From assembly GCA_965206395.1 (NCBI GenBank), contig CBDBJK010000038.1, positions 558,001-622,000 on the forward strand: DNA of 64,000 nucleotides. Reading direction: 5' to 3'. This DNA is from CBDBJK01 sp965206395 (GTDB taxonomy: Bacteria; Chloroflexota; Dehalococcoidia; Lucifugimonadales; CATOSD01). Below the pieces are notes generated by a model. It was not told where the DNA came from. It did no database searches and saw only the letters and a program-made list of their open reading frames with translations. This document shows, in pieces, positions 45,352-54,842 of this stretch (positions within the stretch are counted from its first letter, which is position 1; every line of letters starts with the position of its first letter). Position numbers and translations under genes: made by a program.

Positions 45352-46488
45352 CTATTTCGTACTCCATTCAACGCTTCCATTGCCGGCCCGTTCTAGATTG
45401 TTGGATAGCAGCCACAGTCTAGCAAAAGCATCATCTCGCAGATGAGCGTCGAGGAACGCGGCGGCGGCGGACGACAGCCAGTCTGTGAAGTCTTGGCACT
45501 TTAAGGGGTCAACTCCCTTGCTTGGGCAATTCTGACTCTTTAGCTCGAACATGGTATGAAAAGTGTCACTGTCATCTATGAACATTCGGTACTTGTCGCC
45601 ATCTGGCATCAAGTCGAAAGGAGCCTTGCGATTCGACGGCGAGTCGCCGCGTTCGCAATAAAACCGGTTCGGCTTGCAGCTATTGTCACCCGCTCCGGTG
45701 CCCATTAGCATGGGACGGTCGATGTTCATCCAAGACGTTTCGGGTTGCCCGGAATCCTTATCGAAAAAGCCGTCGGTGCCCGGCCCTTGCAGAGAGAACG
45801 CCATGAAAGCGATAGGCTTGGGGTCGTCGATAAGAACAGGTGCGCCTCCGAAGCTGCGGGTCGCCCCGGCCACCATCATTGCTCCCCCTGCGCCAGCCGA
45901 ATGGCCTGCTACCGCGATAAGGCTCGTATCCAGTCGATCTTCCCATTCCGGTGTTTGAACCATTTGGTCAAGTACATCTAGAAGGACCCGTATGTCTTTG
46001 GGACGGTCAAAGTTAAGATCCTTGAGGTCGTCACACTCATCCGGAATTACGAGATTCGAATGAGTGCACAGTGCTTCCTTCTCGAGCGGATCGCGCTTGT
46101 GGTGGGCTACGCTGATAGTGAAGTAACCCATCGACGCGGTCAGATCGCTCCACTCCTCCAAGCTGTAAAGCCCGTTATTCTTGCCTCCTGATCCTCCATG
46201 CATCCATATAACGATGGGCATAGGGCCATCAACTCCGACTGGTTCTCGCATGGCCCAGCTGAATGTTCGAGGATTGCCGGTTACATCGGTGTAGCTGATG
46301 TTCTGATTCGGGGACACGGTAAAATCGACAATGTTATCGGGGACGTAAAGACAGTCGTTTGCGTAGCCCTGATTGCAGCTTTGCGCGGCGTGAATGGTGT
46401 TTACCGCCAGGGCCACGATGAGAATGGCTGCTGCGATCAAGAGATATTTGGATTTCGGAGAACTTAGAACGATTGATACTCTAGACAT
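45352..46488 (-). CDS. Secreted alpha/beta-hydrolase (dienelactone hydrolase/PHB-depolymerase-like)
   Basis: This exported serine hydrolase of 378 residues has an N-terminal membrane or signal helix (YLLIAAAILIVALAVNTIHA, residues 15-34). The oxyanion segment is IVIWMHGGSGGKNNG, the nucleophile Ser is in VAGHSAGAGGAMM, and a late DTFHTMFEL supplies the probable His. Several Cys (SCNQGYANDC, LCTH, DEC, CKPNRFYCER, NCPSKG) suggest disulfides outside the cell. The likely substrate is an ester or lactone, perhaps a polyester. GAGGAGGGAAA precedes the ATG. Confidence 0.82.
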   Translation of the reverse strand: MSRVSIVLSSPKSKYLLIAAAILIVALAVNTIHAAQSCNQGYANDCLYVPDNIVDFTVSPNQNISYTDVTGNPRTFSWAMREPVGVDGPMPIVIWMHGGSGGKNNGLYSLEEWSDLTASMGYFTISVAHHKRDPLEKEALCTHSNLVIPDECDDLKDLNFDRPKDIRVLLDVLDQMVQTPEWEDRLDTSLIAVAGHSAGAGGAMMVAGATRSFGGAPVLIDDPKPIAFMAFSLQGPGTDGFFDKDSGQPETSWMNIDRPMLMGTGAGDNSCKPNRFYCERGDSPSNRKAPFDLMPDGDKYRMFIDDSDTFHTMFELKSQNCPSKGVDPLKCQDFTDWLSSAAAAFLDAHLRDDAFARLWLLSNNLERAGNGSVEWSTK

Positions 46489-46959
46489 TTTCCCTCCTCG
46501 TGCGTACTTCGTGAATTCATTAAAGCCGAGAAAGGAGCTAGAAACCTGACGTCAACCTATGGAGATGCTGACTTTTCGCTTACACCATGAGAGGAGATCA
46601 TGGCAGAATGTTCCCGAAATCCTAGGCCAGGCGATTGTTGGGGGCGGCATCACCTGGCGCGTCGCGACGGCCTTACCCGAGCATCAGGGCCGCCGTATTC
46701 GGAGTTTACGCCGAGAGGGACAATCGCATCAACTCTGGCAAGGATGCGCTGTAACAAGCAAGGAATCTACGCCTGTTCAGTTTTCTGTCAACATACGCGT
46801 TTGGCTCATTAACTTCCGAAACTTCTCCTTCCAAGCGAAGGGCAAGCTTGAGTTGCAGGCTTACCTCCCCTTCGTGTTGTGGTGCACTCCAAGTCTTGGA
46901 CACATGGCTGAGTGAAGCATCATGTCAAAGAGCGGAGAATTGAGCGTGTTGGGTGGCAG
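46489..46959. other. Intergenic region between divergent genes
   Basis: No convincing gene is seen. A stretch at about 46594-46640 (GGCAGAATGTTCCCGAAATC) resembles 45171-45215 (GGCAGAATATTCCCGAGATC), so the hydrolase gene is flanked by two copies of an imperfect direct repeat of about 40 bp. Confidence 0.4.
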
Positions 46960-46988
46960 TTGACAGCATCAGCAGGAGGTCATATAGT
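46960..46988 (+). promoter_or_regulatory. Conserved promoter element, copy P1
   Basis: TTGACA (46960-46965), a 17-bp spacer and TATAGT (46983-46988), followed by GTGCTATCTCAGG. It shares the core and spacer (CAGCAGGAGGTCA-like) with the elements at 53109, 60465 and 52963, but its similarity stops about 20 bp after the -10. It lies 68 bp before the lipoprotein start. Confidence 0.8.
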
Positions 46989-47056
46989 CTGTGCTATCTC
47001 AGGCTGATGTGATTTTCGCACTTTGCTCAAACCCTTCCAACACCGAAATACCCCTG

Positions 47057-47710
47057 ATGAGGAATACCCGCTTGCTGAGTGAGCACTTTGACGTACTGTT
47101 TAAGCGCCTCGTTGCCACATTGAGTACAGCCCTCGCGGTATTGGTACTTGTCGCGGCTTGTACGAATTCGAATGACGACGAGTCAGCGAATCCCGTGGTG
47201 GCACAGGACGTAGTCACGTCTGAGGTGGCAGAATCGGAGCAGGCGAACGAAGAAGGTGTGTTCTTGCGGGTAATCGCGCCGCTTGATGAGGCACGAGGTT
47301 ACTGTTTGGATATCCCAGGCCACCTTTCGAGCGTGCAATTAGATAGTCAGATGCAAGTGCATACTTGTAAGCACGGGATATGGAACCAGGACGGACGGTT
47401 TGACATAGCCGCTCTCGGGAATGGTGTATTACGCATGCCCCACTATGAGTTGTGCTTGCAGGCCGAGAACACCTCGATCGGGGCCTTGCTTTTCCTAGCG
47501 GAATGTACCAACGCAGAACTCCAGGGCTGGACACCGCAAGACTCAGGCCAAATCGCGTTGGAAGCGTTTCCACAAAGGTGCATCACAGTCAAAGAGGGAC
47601 CGGGTAGAGACGCGGGTGGCCCACAATATCGGATGAATGGCGTTGGACTTGACGCTTGTGCACAGCAGGCCAGCGATCGCCAACGATGGACGACGGTGAT
47701 ACCCCGATAA
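47057..47710 (+). CDS. Lipoprotein with ricin-B-like lectin domain
   Basis: This 217-residue protein has a hydrophobic export segment ending in the lipobox LVAAC near residue 36, so it is probably lipid-anchored outside the membrane. Beyond an acidic linker lies a domain with paired Cys and repeated GYCLDIPG, YELCLQAEN and QRCITVKEGPG motifs, each followed by a W-containing strand (GIWNQDGRF, LQGWTPQDSG, RQRWTTV). This fits a beta-trefoil ricin-type carbohydrate-binding domain. The ATG at 47057 is used because the frame upstream would place translation inside promoter P1. The ligand is unknown. Confidence 0.7.
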   Translation: MRNTRLLSEHFDVLFKRLVATLSTALAVLVLVAACTNSNDDESANPVVAQDVVTSEVAESEQANEEGVFLRVIAPLDEARGYCLDIPGHLSSVQLDSQMQVHTCKHGIWNQDGRFDIAALGNGVLRMPHYELCLQAENTSIGALLFLAECTNAELQGWTPQDSGQIALEAFPQRCITVKEGPGRDAGGPQYRMNGVGLDACAQQASDRQRWTTVIPR

Positions 47711-48020
47711 CTCCTTCGTCAGGAGCCGTGAACCGTGGCTCTAGTGATACGAGTCAATACCAAGGATACATCGGGGACACATAAGGGATTTGCAGATCAC
47801 CTCAGATACCGCCAGTGGTGAAAGAAAAAAGCAACTGGCGGATGGGGGTTGCCCTACCTTAGAGCATTCGATAAGCCTTGTAAAGAAAGGAGAGGCTATG
47901 CGTGAGGCGACGCAATAAGGCAGGCGCGTGCCACCCTGGAGGCTTCTTCACTCAGGTTAGATTCCCCTGAGTGAATTTTCAATAAGGCGCTGTCTTTGTC
48001 GCACAGTGGAATCGACTGAA
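47711..48020. other. Intergenic region between convergent genes
   Basis: A few short frames occur, including a six-codon frame behind AAAGGAGAG near 47890, none supportable. I see no RNA gene. Confidence 0.4.
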
Positions 48021-48671
48021 TCACATTGCCGGGATGTCGTATGCCTTCATCAAGCAAACCCAAGATTTGAGGCTCATCTCCATCCGTCGAATTCTCAAAG
48101 CACGCTCGGCGTCCCACAGTTTTGGATCGACATCGTCTGGGCGCTGCCCAGCATACCTGGTCTGTTGCCAGTTGGTCGGGCTATGGTATCCGGTCATCAG
48201 CAGGATTTCGAGAGGGTTCGTTGCCGCAATGGTCATCCATAGCCCGAGAATACAGGCGCCCTGCGACTCGATTCGCGGCCAGATTCCGGCCTCAGAGCAA
48301 TGCACGAACTCATCGAGATTACTCATTTCGATCACGAATCTTCTGTACCCGTACACCGCCCGCCTGTCTTCAATAGGAATGACATCTTTAGGCCGAGCCG
48401 ATATGGAGCGCATCAGTCGTGTTTTTTCACATTCAATGTAAGACACGGCATCGGCTGCCTGTTCGGATTGAGCCAGCGACCACGCTTCGAGATCAGGAAA
48501 TCGGGTCATCTGCACGAAGTGGTTAAGTGGGTCGCCTATCATGCCGCCAAGGAGGGCGACCGGTACTGCGCCGTGCTTGGCAAGCGACGGCCAGTATTTG
48601 TTATTGCAGTAACTGGCATACTCTGCCTCGCTGCCCTTTGAAACCAGTACCGTACGCTCTTCGTATATCAT
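48021..48671 (-). CDS. NIPSNAP-like protein, two domains
   Basis: The protein has 216 residues with two related ferredoxin-like halves. The first begins MIYEERTVLVSKGSEAEYAS and includes FVQMTRFPDLEAW; the second begins YGYRRFVIEMSNLDEFVHC and includes EILLMTGYHS. The layout matches NIPSNAP/EthD-type stress-barrel proteins. Its ATG overlaps the stop of the SRPBCC gene upstream (ATGA), so the two are translationally coupled. No reaction is known. Confidence 0.7.
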   Translation of the reverse strand: MIYEERTVLVSKGSEAEYASYCNNKYWPSLAKHGAVPVALLGGMIGDPLNHFVQMTRFPDLEAWSLAQSEQAADAVSYIECEKTRLMRSISARPKDVIPIEDRRAVYGYRRFVIEMSNLDEFVHCSEAGIWPRIESQGACILGLWMTIAATNPLEILLMTGYHSPTNWQQTRYAGQRPDDVDPKLWDAERALRIRRMEMSLKSWVCLMKAYDIPAM

Positions 48672-49171
48672 CGACCCATTCCATCGTGCTCCGCCGCCGA
48701 TTTTATGCCATCGAGGGTTGACATCATGTTGCGACGATGTTCGCTAACACGAGCCGCAACTACCTCCTCTTCCCGTTCAGGTATTTCGTTGATGCGGTGT
48801 GTCAGGCCAGATGGCCCCGGGCCGAGTTCGACTCGCTGGTGAACTCGAGTTCCGGTTCCCTCAGCGATGAGGTCGAATCGCCAGGTGGCTGCCGCATTGT
48901 CAGGGTCACCAACAGCCCAAGCGAATGATTTACCTGCCTCAGCCTCGACAACGGTTGACACACTCTCCCACTGCCTATCTCGTCGTTTGTTTTGGCCCCT
49001 AAAGCGGGCTCCGACGGCGACGCCGGTCGCTCCATTGAGCCATATACCCCCTTCGTATTCTGGGCTCCACTGCCCCATCTCGACGATGTCAGTAACCAGT
49101 TCCCATACGCGTGCGGGTGTAGCATCTATGAACATCTCCGCTTCTACGGTTGGCCGATCGCTCATACGCAT
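48668..49171 (-). CDS. SRPBCC (polyketide cyclase-like) protein
   Basis: This 167-residue START-fold protein has EAEMFIDATPARVWELVTDI as the first strand and helix, MGQWSPEYEGGIW, then GARFRGQNKRR and a late C-terminal helix with VSEHRRNMMSTLDGIK. The family binds hydrophobic small molecules. AGGAG precedes the ATG. It is the first gene of a coupled pair with the NIPSNAP-like gene. Confidence 0.85.
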   Translation of the reverse strand: MRMSDRPTVEAEMFIDATPARVWELVTDIVEMGQWSPEYEGGIWLNGATGVAVGARFRGQNKRRDRQWESVSTVVEAEAGKSFAWAVGDPDNAAATWRFDLIAEGTGTRVHQRVELGPGPSGLTHRINEIPEREEEVVAARVSEHRRNMMSTLDGIKSAAEHDGMGR

Positions 49172-49247
49172 GATGTCATCTCCTAAACTTTGACAACCCT
49201 AAGCCCTCAGTATCTCCCAGCTTGACGGCGCGCGCTCCATGAGCGTC

Positions 49248-49547
49248 CTACTCCGCTGTTATCCCCCCATCGATGACTAACTCAGCACCGGTGACGAAAG
49301 AAGACTCATCGGAGGCCAGGTAAACCACGCCGTAAGCTACATCATCCGACGTTCCCAGCCTCCCCAAAGGTATTTCTGCTGCGCGCTTTTCAGGATCAAC
49401 GGGAGCATCCTGGCGACGGAGCATTGGTGTATCAATGGGACCAGGATGGATTGAATTACACCTGATGTTGTCTTTTGCATACTGAACGGCAGTCGCTTTG
49501 GTGAACACCCGGACAGCACCTTTGGACGCGCTATAAGCAGGAGACGC
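49248..49547 (-). pseudogene. SDR, C-terminal part (split by IS630)
   Basis: This is the C-terminal part of an SDR whose N-terminal part is at 50801-51251. Joined at the TA target it reads VGRRLASPAYSASKGAVRVF without a break, restoring the catalytic YxxxK (YSASK). The rest has RCNSIHPGPIDTPML and the closing VTGAELVIDGGITAE. The product was about 250 residues before insertion. Confidence 0.85.
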
Positions 49548-50800
49548 TAGTGGTTCAACGTTTTTGTATTGATGGGTAGAGTGACTTTAGCTTGATGCGC
49601 GCATCCTCGGTAGTGAAGCGCCAATCCACTCGTATCACATCCCGGTTGCGTTGATTCTGCCAAGCATTGACCTCGCCGCGCAGGATGTCTTGATTGGCAA
49701 TCCGTCGGTCCAGGCACTGTCGAGCCAGCACACCGATCTCTATCTCCGCCATATTCAACCAACTCCCGTGTTTGGGAGTGTAGTGTATCTCCAGTCGCTC
49801 AGCTATACGCCTCGCCTCAGCAGGCTCGAATGCCTCGTATAGCGAGGACAGCTTGTGAGTGTTGAGATTGTCCATTACCAGCACGATCCGGTCTCTGTCA
49901 GGGTAGTCCTCGTCGACCAGTTTCTTTATCACATGCGCCCAGTCCACCTTCGTGCGACGCTCTCTGACCTCGACTCGGCGCCATCCGTCCAACGGTGCAA
50001 ACAGCATGAACAGGCTGCTCACTCCATTGCGCTCGTATTCGTAGTCGTATGCCGCCGATAAGCCGGGCGCTGCGGGACGCGGCACTCGCGTCTCCTTGAC
50101 TTGCTGTTTGCTCGTCTCATCCATGCACACCAGAACCTCATTCCCATCGTACGGCCGTTGGTAGACCTCCAGTACGTCTTCCATCACGTCTTCCATCGCG
50201 CACACAAACTCCGCGCTCTGACCGGGCGGGATGCACCAACTCTGCTTCAGCCACGGCTTCAGTTCGTTTTTTTTTAAGCGCCTGGCGAACCGTCTCGGTG
50301 CTAATGGTCCCGACTATCTCACACTCGACCAACTGGTCAGCCAACAGCTTCAGGGTCCAACTGGCACGCCCCTCCGGCGGTTCCCCGCAGGCCATCGCTA
50401 TCAACCGTGCTTCACCTTCGCCGTCCAGTCTCTTTTGACGCCGACGCAGTTGCTTTTTGCGATTCAGCGCAGACTCGACCCCCTCCTCCACACAGCGCTT
50501 GCGTATTCGCTCGACCGTTGACTGTCCCACACCGAGCGCGCTGGTGATGTCCGCGTCCTTCATTCCCCCGTCCGAGCGTGACTCATCGCTCATCAGCAGA
50601 ATGCGCGCATGGGTCTGTTTGTACGCCGCAGCCCGACCGCGTGAGACCAAGGCGTTGAGTTCCTGTTGTTCGTCGGTAGTCAGTCTGATACGGTACTTCT
50701 TGGTAGACATCATGGTTCCTCCTCGGTTCAACGTTACGATTGAACCCCCAAGAGGAACAATGACTATCATGGTATTCATTTCAATGATGTTGGACCACTA
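49548..50800 (-). mobile_element. IS630-family insertion sequence, copy 3
   Basis: The element lies between TA at 49548-49549 and 50799-50800, inverted relative to copies 1 and 2. It looks identical to copy 1, with a run of nine T on this strand (50267-50275). It disrupts an SDR gene at a CTAG site, and removing it with one TA restores the gene exactly. Confidence 0.95.
49555..50713 (-). CDS. IS630 transposase, two frames joined across an A9 run
   Basis: It has the same DDE transposase as copy 1 on the minus strand: first frame from 50713, second frame to 49555, with nine A between. The catalytic CMDETS, VMDNLNTH and NMAEIEIG are intact. A +1 shift or slippage is needed for a full 385-residue product. 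Confidence 0.85.
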
Positions 50801-51251
50801 GCCTGCGACCTACTATGCCGGCGATGGAGGATATGTTGATTATGGAACCTTTACTCGCTCGCCGCATGGCAGGAATAGCATGTTTGGTACCTAAAAACAC
50901 TCCCTTGGCATTCACATCCATAATCTCGTCCCAGTCTTGAGTAGAGATATCTTCCAGGTCATGGGTGCGAGATATGCCAGCATTGTTCACCAATATGTCC
51001 AATCTACCATATTTGGTTTCTGCGAGTTCCACCGCTCTTTGCCAGTCGTCTTCGCTAGTTGCATCTAAGTGAAGGTAGGTGACTTCTCCGCCAAGTTCAC
51101 GGATCTGCGCTTCTAGCTTGCGCCCCTCCTCGTCCAGGACATCACCGAAGACCACCTTGGCTCCCTCTTTAACGAATAACGCGGCCTCGACAGCACCTTG
51201 CCCTCGAGCACCACCACTTATGATTGCTACTTTGCCGTCAAGTCTACCCAT
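50801..51251 (-). pseudogene. SDR, N-terminal part (split by IS630)
   Basis: It codes the first 150 residues of an SDR: GKVAIISGGARGQGAVEAAL (cofactor motif), ILVNNAGIS, and the catalytic Ser in INISSIAGIVG. An acidic VFGDVLDEEG end of strand 2 suggests NAD. The frame then enters the IS630 end. GGAGACAGAA precedes the ATG. Confidence 0.87.
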
Positions 51252-51440
51252 TTCTGTCTCCTGCTATCGTTTTATTCAGATAATAGCCTCTGGAATAAGG
51301 TCAGGTGTGCCTGGAATGCCATAGAGTTATGAGCCGGTTGATGACGTGAGATGCAACTGTTTGATGCCGGACGCGCCCTGGCTGCGCTAGCTGACTTTAG
51401 AGCAATTGGCAGAAGACATCTTGTTGATTTTATTCCGACG

Positions 51441-51839
51441 CTACAGCACCGACGCTACAGCCGCGCGCGCGCAGTCCTCATCCTCTTGAGACGTTCCGCC
51501 TCCCACACCGCACGCGCCTATGGTAGCTCCGTTCCGTATCAATGGCACGCCGCCCTGACTCGGGATCATGTGACCGCCTTCAGCCGCGCCAATCCCGCTA
51601 ATGATAGCGCTGTTGGCCCGTTCCTGAAGCTCGCCACTCGGTCTTCCGAACGCGACGGACGCGACGGCTTTCCCCTGGCTTCCGTAAGCACCTGCCCATA
51701 TCGCACCGTCCATCCTGTTAAATGCGACAAGCCTCCCGCCCGCGTCACAGACAGCGACGTTTATTTTGATGTTGAGTTCTTCGGCCTTCGCTATAGCCGC
51801 CTGCACCATGCGGTTTGCCTCGTCGAGTGTAAGACTCAT
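51441..51839 (-). CDS. GlcG/HbpS (DUF336) family protein
   Basis: This 132-residue haem-degrading/binding fold protein has LTLDEANRMVQAAIAKAEEL as the first helix, NVAVCDAGGRLVAFNRMDGA, and SQGKAVASVAFGRPSGEL. GGVPLIRNGATIGACGVGGG and the closing DEDCARAAVA are characteristic. AGGAGG precedes the ATG. Genes of this family usually lie beside catabolic or glycolate genes; the role here is open. It shares its strand with the SDR gene that IS630 interrupts. Confidence 0.9.
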   Translation of the reverse strand: MSLTLDEANRMVQAAIAKAEELNIKINVAVCDAGGRLVAFNRMDGAIWAGAYGSQGKAVASVAFGRPSGELQERANSAIISGIGAAEGGHMIPSQGGVPLIRNGATIGACGVGGGTSQEDEDCARAAVASVL

Positions 51840-52064
51840 TGCCTAGCCTCCTTTTGGTCTGCCAAGTTTCTTTAAGTACGGTCCAGCCAATTCATCTGGA
51901 TATTGAAGTAATCGCGCTCACTGACGCATCGGGGTCACGGACAACGAAATTACTTCGCGGCAGTTGACCGATGTAGTCACCTCTCCCTATGCCGATAACG
52001 TCCGCGAACCAGTCTGTAAGCGACCCTCTCCGATCCGAGTTTGGAGAGGAAAGGTGCAATGAGC

Positions 52065-52868
52065 CTAAATGCCCTGCCACCAACGTCGGCCTTCAACGCG
52101 AACGAAACGTCCAAAGCCCGGATCCGGGAAATGACCGGCAGAAACCATGATTCCTTCTTTTTCCAGCATGTCCAACACGTCGTTTCGGGTCTTCCGTGAT
52201 ATTTCCGGTTGGATGTCGAAAATCGGGTTCCAGTCGGTGTAATGGGCCTGCGCTGGAGTGTGTGCTACGTCGCCGAGGATGTAGGCACGCTCGCCCTGCG
52301 ACGACACGATGATTGACGTGTGGCCGGGTGTGTGTCCTGGAGTTGGCACAGTCCTCAGGTCGTCAGTTATGTTGTACTCATCGTCAACCAGGTCCAAAAG
52401 CTTGAGGTCGTTTAGTGGCATAACCTGGTTCTGAACGTGTTCAGCGTTTTCCAAAACGGATGGTTGTGACCAGTATTCGTAGTCGCTTCGTGGAGCAAGG
52501 TATCGAGCGTTCGGAAAAGTAGGCTTACCGTCCGACAGGTTCCAGCCCACATGATCCGGGTGGAGATGGGTGAGGAATACGATTTCCACGGCGTCTCGAT
52601 CAATGCCTTTACTCTTCATATCGTCTAGGAGCTGGCCGCCTGGCTCGGTTTGCATGCCAGTGTCCACGATAACGAGTTTGCCTCCAGAGCGAACAGCTAC
52701 TGTGCCGTATCGTGAAATCTGCTCGTCGTTTTCATTCAGTAAACCAGGGAACTCTTTCCACTGTTCAATCTTGGTATCAGGAAATGGCATGAGCGGTGAT
52801 CTAATCGGAAACCCATCATTAACCGAGACTAATTCTACATTCCCTACGTTGATTTTATAGGATGGCAT
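52065..52868 (-). CDS. MBL-fold metallo-hydrolase (AiiA-like)
   Basis: This zinc hydrolase of 267 residues has the HLHPDHVGW motif (His101, His103, Asp105, His106), TPGHTPGHTS near residue 177, LGDVAHTP and AGHFPDPGFG, which supply the remaining zinc ligands. The overall pattern is that of the AHL-lactonase/SdsA-like branch acting on lactones or esters. It is transcribed from promoter P4, about 95 bp upstream, and is divergent from the MFS gene driven by P2. They may handle one compound. Confidence 0.9.
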   Translation of the reverse strand: MPSYKINVGNVELVSVNDGFPIRSPLMPFPDTKIEQWKEFPGLLNENDEQISRYGTVAVRSGGKLVIVDTGMQTEPGGQLLDDMKSKGIDRDAVEIVFLTHLHPDHVGWNLSDGKPTFPNARYLAPRSDYEYWSQPSVLENAEHVQNQVMPLNDLKLLDLVDDEYNITDDLRTVPTPGHTPGHTSIIVSSQGERAYILGDVAHTPAQAHYTDWNPIFDIQPEISRKTRNDVLDMLEKEGIMVSAGHFPDPGFGRFVRVEGRRWWQGI

Positions 52869-52962
52869 TTTGGTGTTCCTTTCTACGACTAAGCATCCTG
52901 AACTGATATTTTCCAGATGGATTTCAGTGCTTTCATGAATGCACCATTCTGAGATAACACAG

Positions 52963-52991
52963 ACAATACGACCACATGCTCATGTTGTCAA
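52963..52991 (-). promoter_or_regulatory. Conserved promoter element, copy P4
   Basis: On the minus strand: TTGACA (52986-52991), a 17-bp spacer and TATTGT (52963-52968). Downstream come CTGTGTTATCTCAGAATGG and TTCATGAAAGCACTGAA, shared with P2 and P3. It drives the metallo-hydrolase gene. Confidence 0.82.
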
Positions 52992-53108
52992 CCGCCATCT
53001 GAAGTGCTCAACGTTAGCGATTCATAATCGAGGCCCCTGGGCTGCTGTCAGACGTATCTGAACTGCGGTAGAGTGATGAACCTGCAAATTGAGTGCGGTT
53101 GGTAGCAG

Positions 53109-53137
53109 TTGACAACTTCAGAAGGCGGTCATATAGT
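53109..53137 (+). promoter_or_regulatory. Conserved promoter element, copy P2
   Basis: TTGACA (53109-53114), a 17-bp spacer and TATAGT (53132-53137). Downstream are CGTGCTATCCCAGGATGGT and TTCATGAGAGCACCGAA, then TGGGAAATAC. It lies 164 bp before the MFS start; a long untranslated leader is implied. Confidence 0.85.
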
Positions 53138-53300
53138 TCGTGCTATCCCAGGATGGTATGTTCATGAGAGCACCGAATTTTACCTGGGAAATACAGGCTC
53201 AATCCTCTATCGTAAGGGGAGAGGTGTCACTTTTGAATTGGCAGAGGTACTGCAAAAAGTTTGCGCCTGTTATATATGGTGGCTGGTGTAGGATAGGGAT

Positions 53301-54605
53301 ATGAACCTGGACCCAAAGGGCAAGCAGCCCATTTTCTACGGTTGGTACATCGTTGCCACCTGCTTTTTCATTGGATTCCTCACGGTAGGGTCGCGGAACG
53401 CCGTTGGCATCTTCATTATTCCGATGAGCGAGGAATTTGGGTGGAACCGGACCACCATTTCTCTGGCCGTGGCGCTGGGTTTCCTGGTCAACGGACTGAC
53501 TCAGCCCTTCCTGGGCCACTTTTTCGATAGGTTCGGGGCCAGGCGAGTAATACTATTCGGCTTAGTGGTCATCGGGCTGGCCACCTTCTCTCTAAGTCTC
53601 ACCTTCCATTTCCTCTACCTGTTATTCATGTTCGGGTTCGTTCTTTCGACGGCGTTGAGCAGCGCTTCGGTAACCAACACCATGGCCCTGACCTCCCGAT
53701 GGTTCCGGCGGCGGCGGGCCACAGCGATGGGTTTCACCTCCGCGGGCACTCAGGCTGGCGGAATGCTTCTGATACCATTTGCTATGTACCTGCTGCAGGC
53801 CACGAACTGGCGGGTGACCTGGGCTGCTCTGGGTCTGTTAACGTTGGTGTTGGCGGTCCCTCTGGCCTACATATTTATCCGCAACGACCCCTCGGAGAAA
53901 GGGCTCCAACCCGACGGTGACAAGGAGCTGTCAGAAGGTGGAGTGGTCGGACCGCCGGAGCGTCGGCAGGGACTTTATGAAGTGGACCATTGGAAGGAGT
54001 CATTCCGGACACCACCGATGTGGCAGCTCTCCTCGTCGTACGTAGCTTGCGGGGTTACCACGGGTCTGATAGCGGCTCATTTCGTGCCCCTGGCGATAGA
54101 TCGGGGCGTGTCGCCGGGTCTGGCCGCCACCATATTTGGTCTGATGGCGGGCTTAAATGTCTTGGGAGGCATAGTCGCGGGAATTTTGTCCGACCGGTTC
54201 AGAAGGAAGAACGTGTTAGCTGTAGTATATCTTGTGCGGGGCACCGCCTTCATATTGTTATTGATTGTGCCCGGCAGCATAGGGCTGTGGGCTTTTGCGT
54301 TGCTGGCCGGGTTATCCTGGCTGGCCAGCGTTCCCTTGACCTCCTCGTTAACCGCCGATGTTTACGGCCTGAAGGCCTTGGCAACCATATCTGGGGTGAT
54401 CTTCATGTGGCACCAATTTGGCAGTTTCTCCATGATACTGCTGGCCGGATTTCTTTACGACCTGACCGGTTCTTACACAATCCCATTTGCCATCACCGGT
54501 GCCCTCCTATTCCCGGCAGCCATTGCCGCCTTCAGCATCAAAGAGGGCAAGTATTCAGCGCGTTACCAGGCCGTGCCTGCAGTAACAGCAAGCGCAGGGG
54601 ACTGA
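53301..54605 (+). CDS. MFS transporter (MCT/oxalate-formate antiporter branch)
   Basis: This twelve-helix major facilitator protein has 434 residues. The start FYGWYIVATCFFIGFLTVG is the hallmark of the branch that carries monocarboxylates and oxalate. RFGARRVILFGLV is the loop 2-3 motif, TSRWFRRRRATAMGFTSAG lies in loop 4-5, and LSDRFRRKNVLAVVY is the second-half repeat of the loop motif. It is divergent from the metallo-hydrolase and followed after 6 bp by a small membrane protein. The substrate is probably an organic anion. Confidence 0.9.
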   Translation: MNLDPKGKQPIFYGWYIVATCFFIGFLTVGSRNAVGIFIIPMSEEFGWNRTTISLAVALGFLVNGLTQPFLGHFFDRFGARRVILFGLVVIGLATFSLSLTFHFLYLLFMFGFVLSTALSSASVTNTMALTSRWFRRRRATAMGFTSAGTQAGGMLLIPFAMYLLQATNWRVTWAALGLLTLVLAVPLAYIFIRNDPSEKGLQPDGDKELSEGGVVGPPERRQGLYEVDHWKESFRTPPMWQLSSSYVACGVTTGLIAAHFVPLAIDRGVSPGLAATIFGLMAGLNVLGGIVAGILSDRFRRKNVLAVVYLVRGTAFILLLIVPGSIGLWAFALLAGLSWLASVPLTSSLTADVYGLKALATISGVIFMWHQFGSFSMILLAGFLYDLTGSYTIPFAITGALLFPAAIAAFSIKEGKYSARYQAVPAVTASAGD

Positions 54606-54611
54606 CAGCCG

Positions 54612-54842
54612 ATGCTTTGGGCAACACTTTTGTCAGTGGCGTTTCACCACGGCGAGGTGGCGGACCCGACCTTACTGGAATGGATTAAAACCCGCCTGGA
54701 CGACCTGTTAAATTTGGGGCCGTGGACAGTGGTGATCTTCTTGGGAATTGTGATTGCTGCGATACCTGTGGGCGTGGTGGCGTTCTACTTGTTGCAGCAG
54801 CGCCGTCAGGTAGGGAGGGATAACCGTCAGCCTTTACCCTAA
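54612..54842 (+). CDS. Small single-helix membrane protein
   Basis: The 76-residue protein has one clear membrane helix (WTVVIFLGIVIAAIPVGVVA, residues 38-57) and a basic tail (QQRRQVGRDNRQ), so the C-terminus is cytoplasmic. It begins 6 bp after the MFS stop and is probably cotranscribed. No family is recognised; it may be an accessory protein of the transporter. Confidence 0.55.
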   Translation: MLWATLLSVAFHHGEVADPTLLEWIKTRLDDLLNLGPWTVVIFLGIVIAAIPVGVVAFYLLQQRRQVGRDNRQPLP

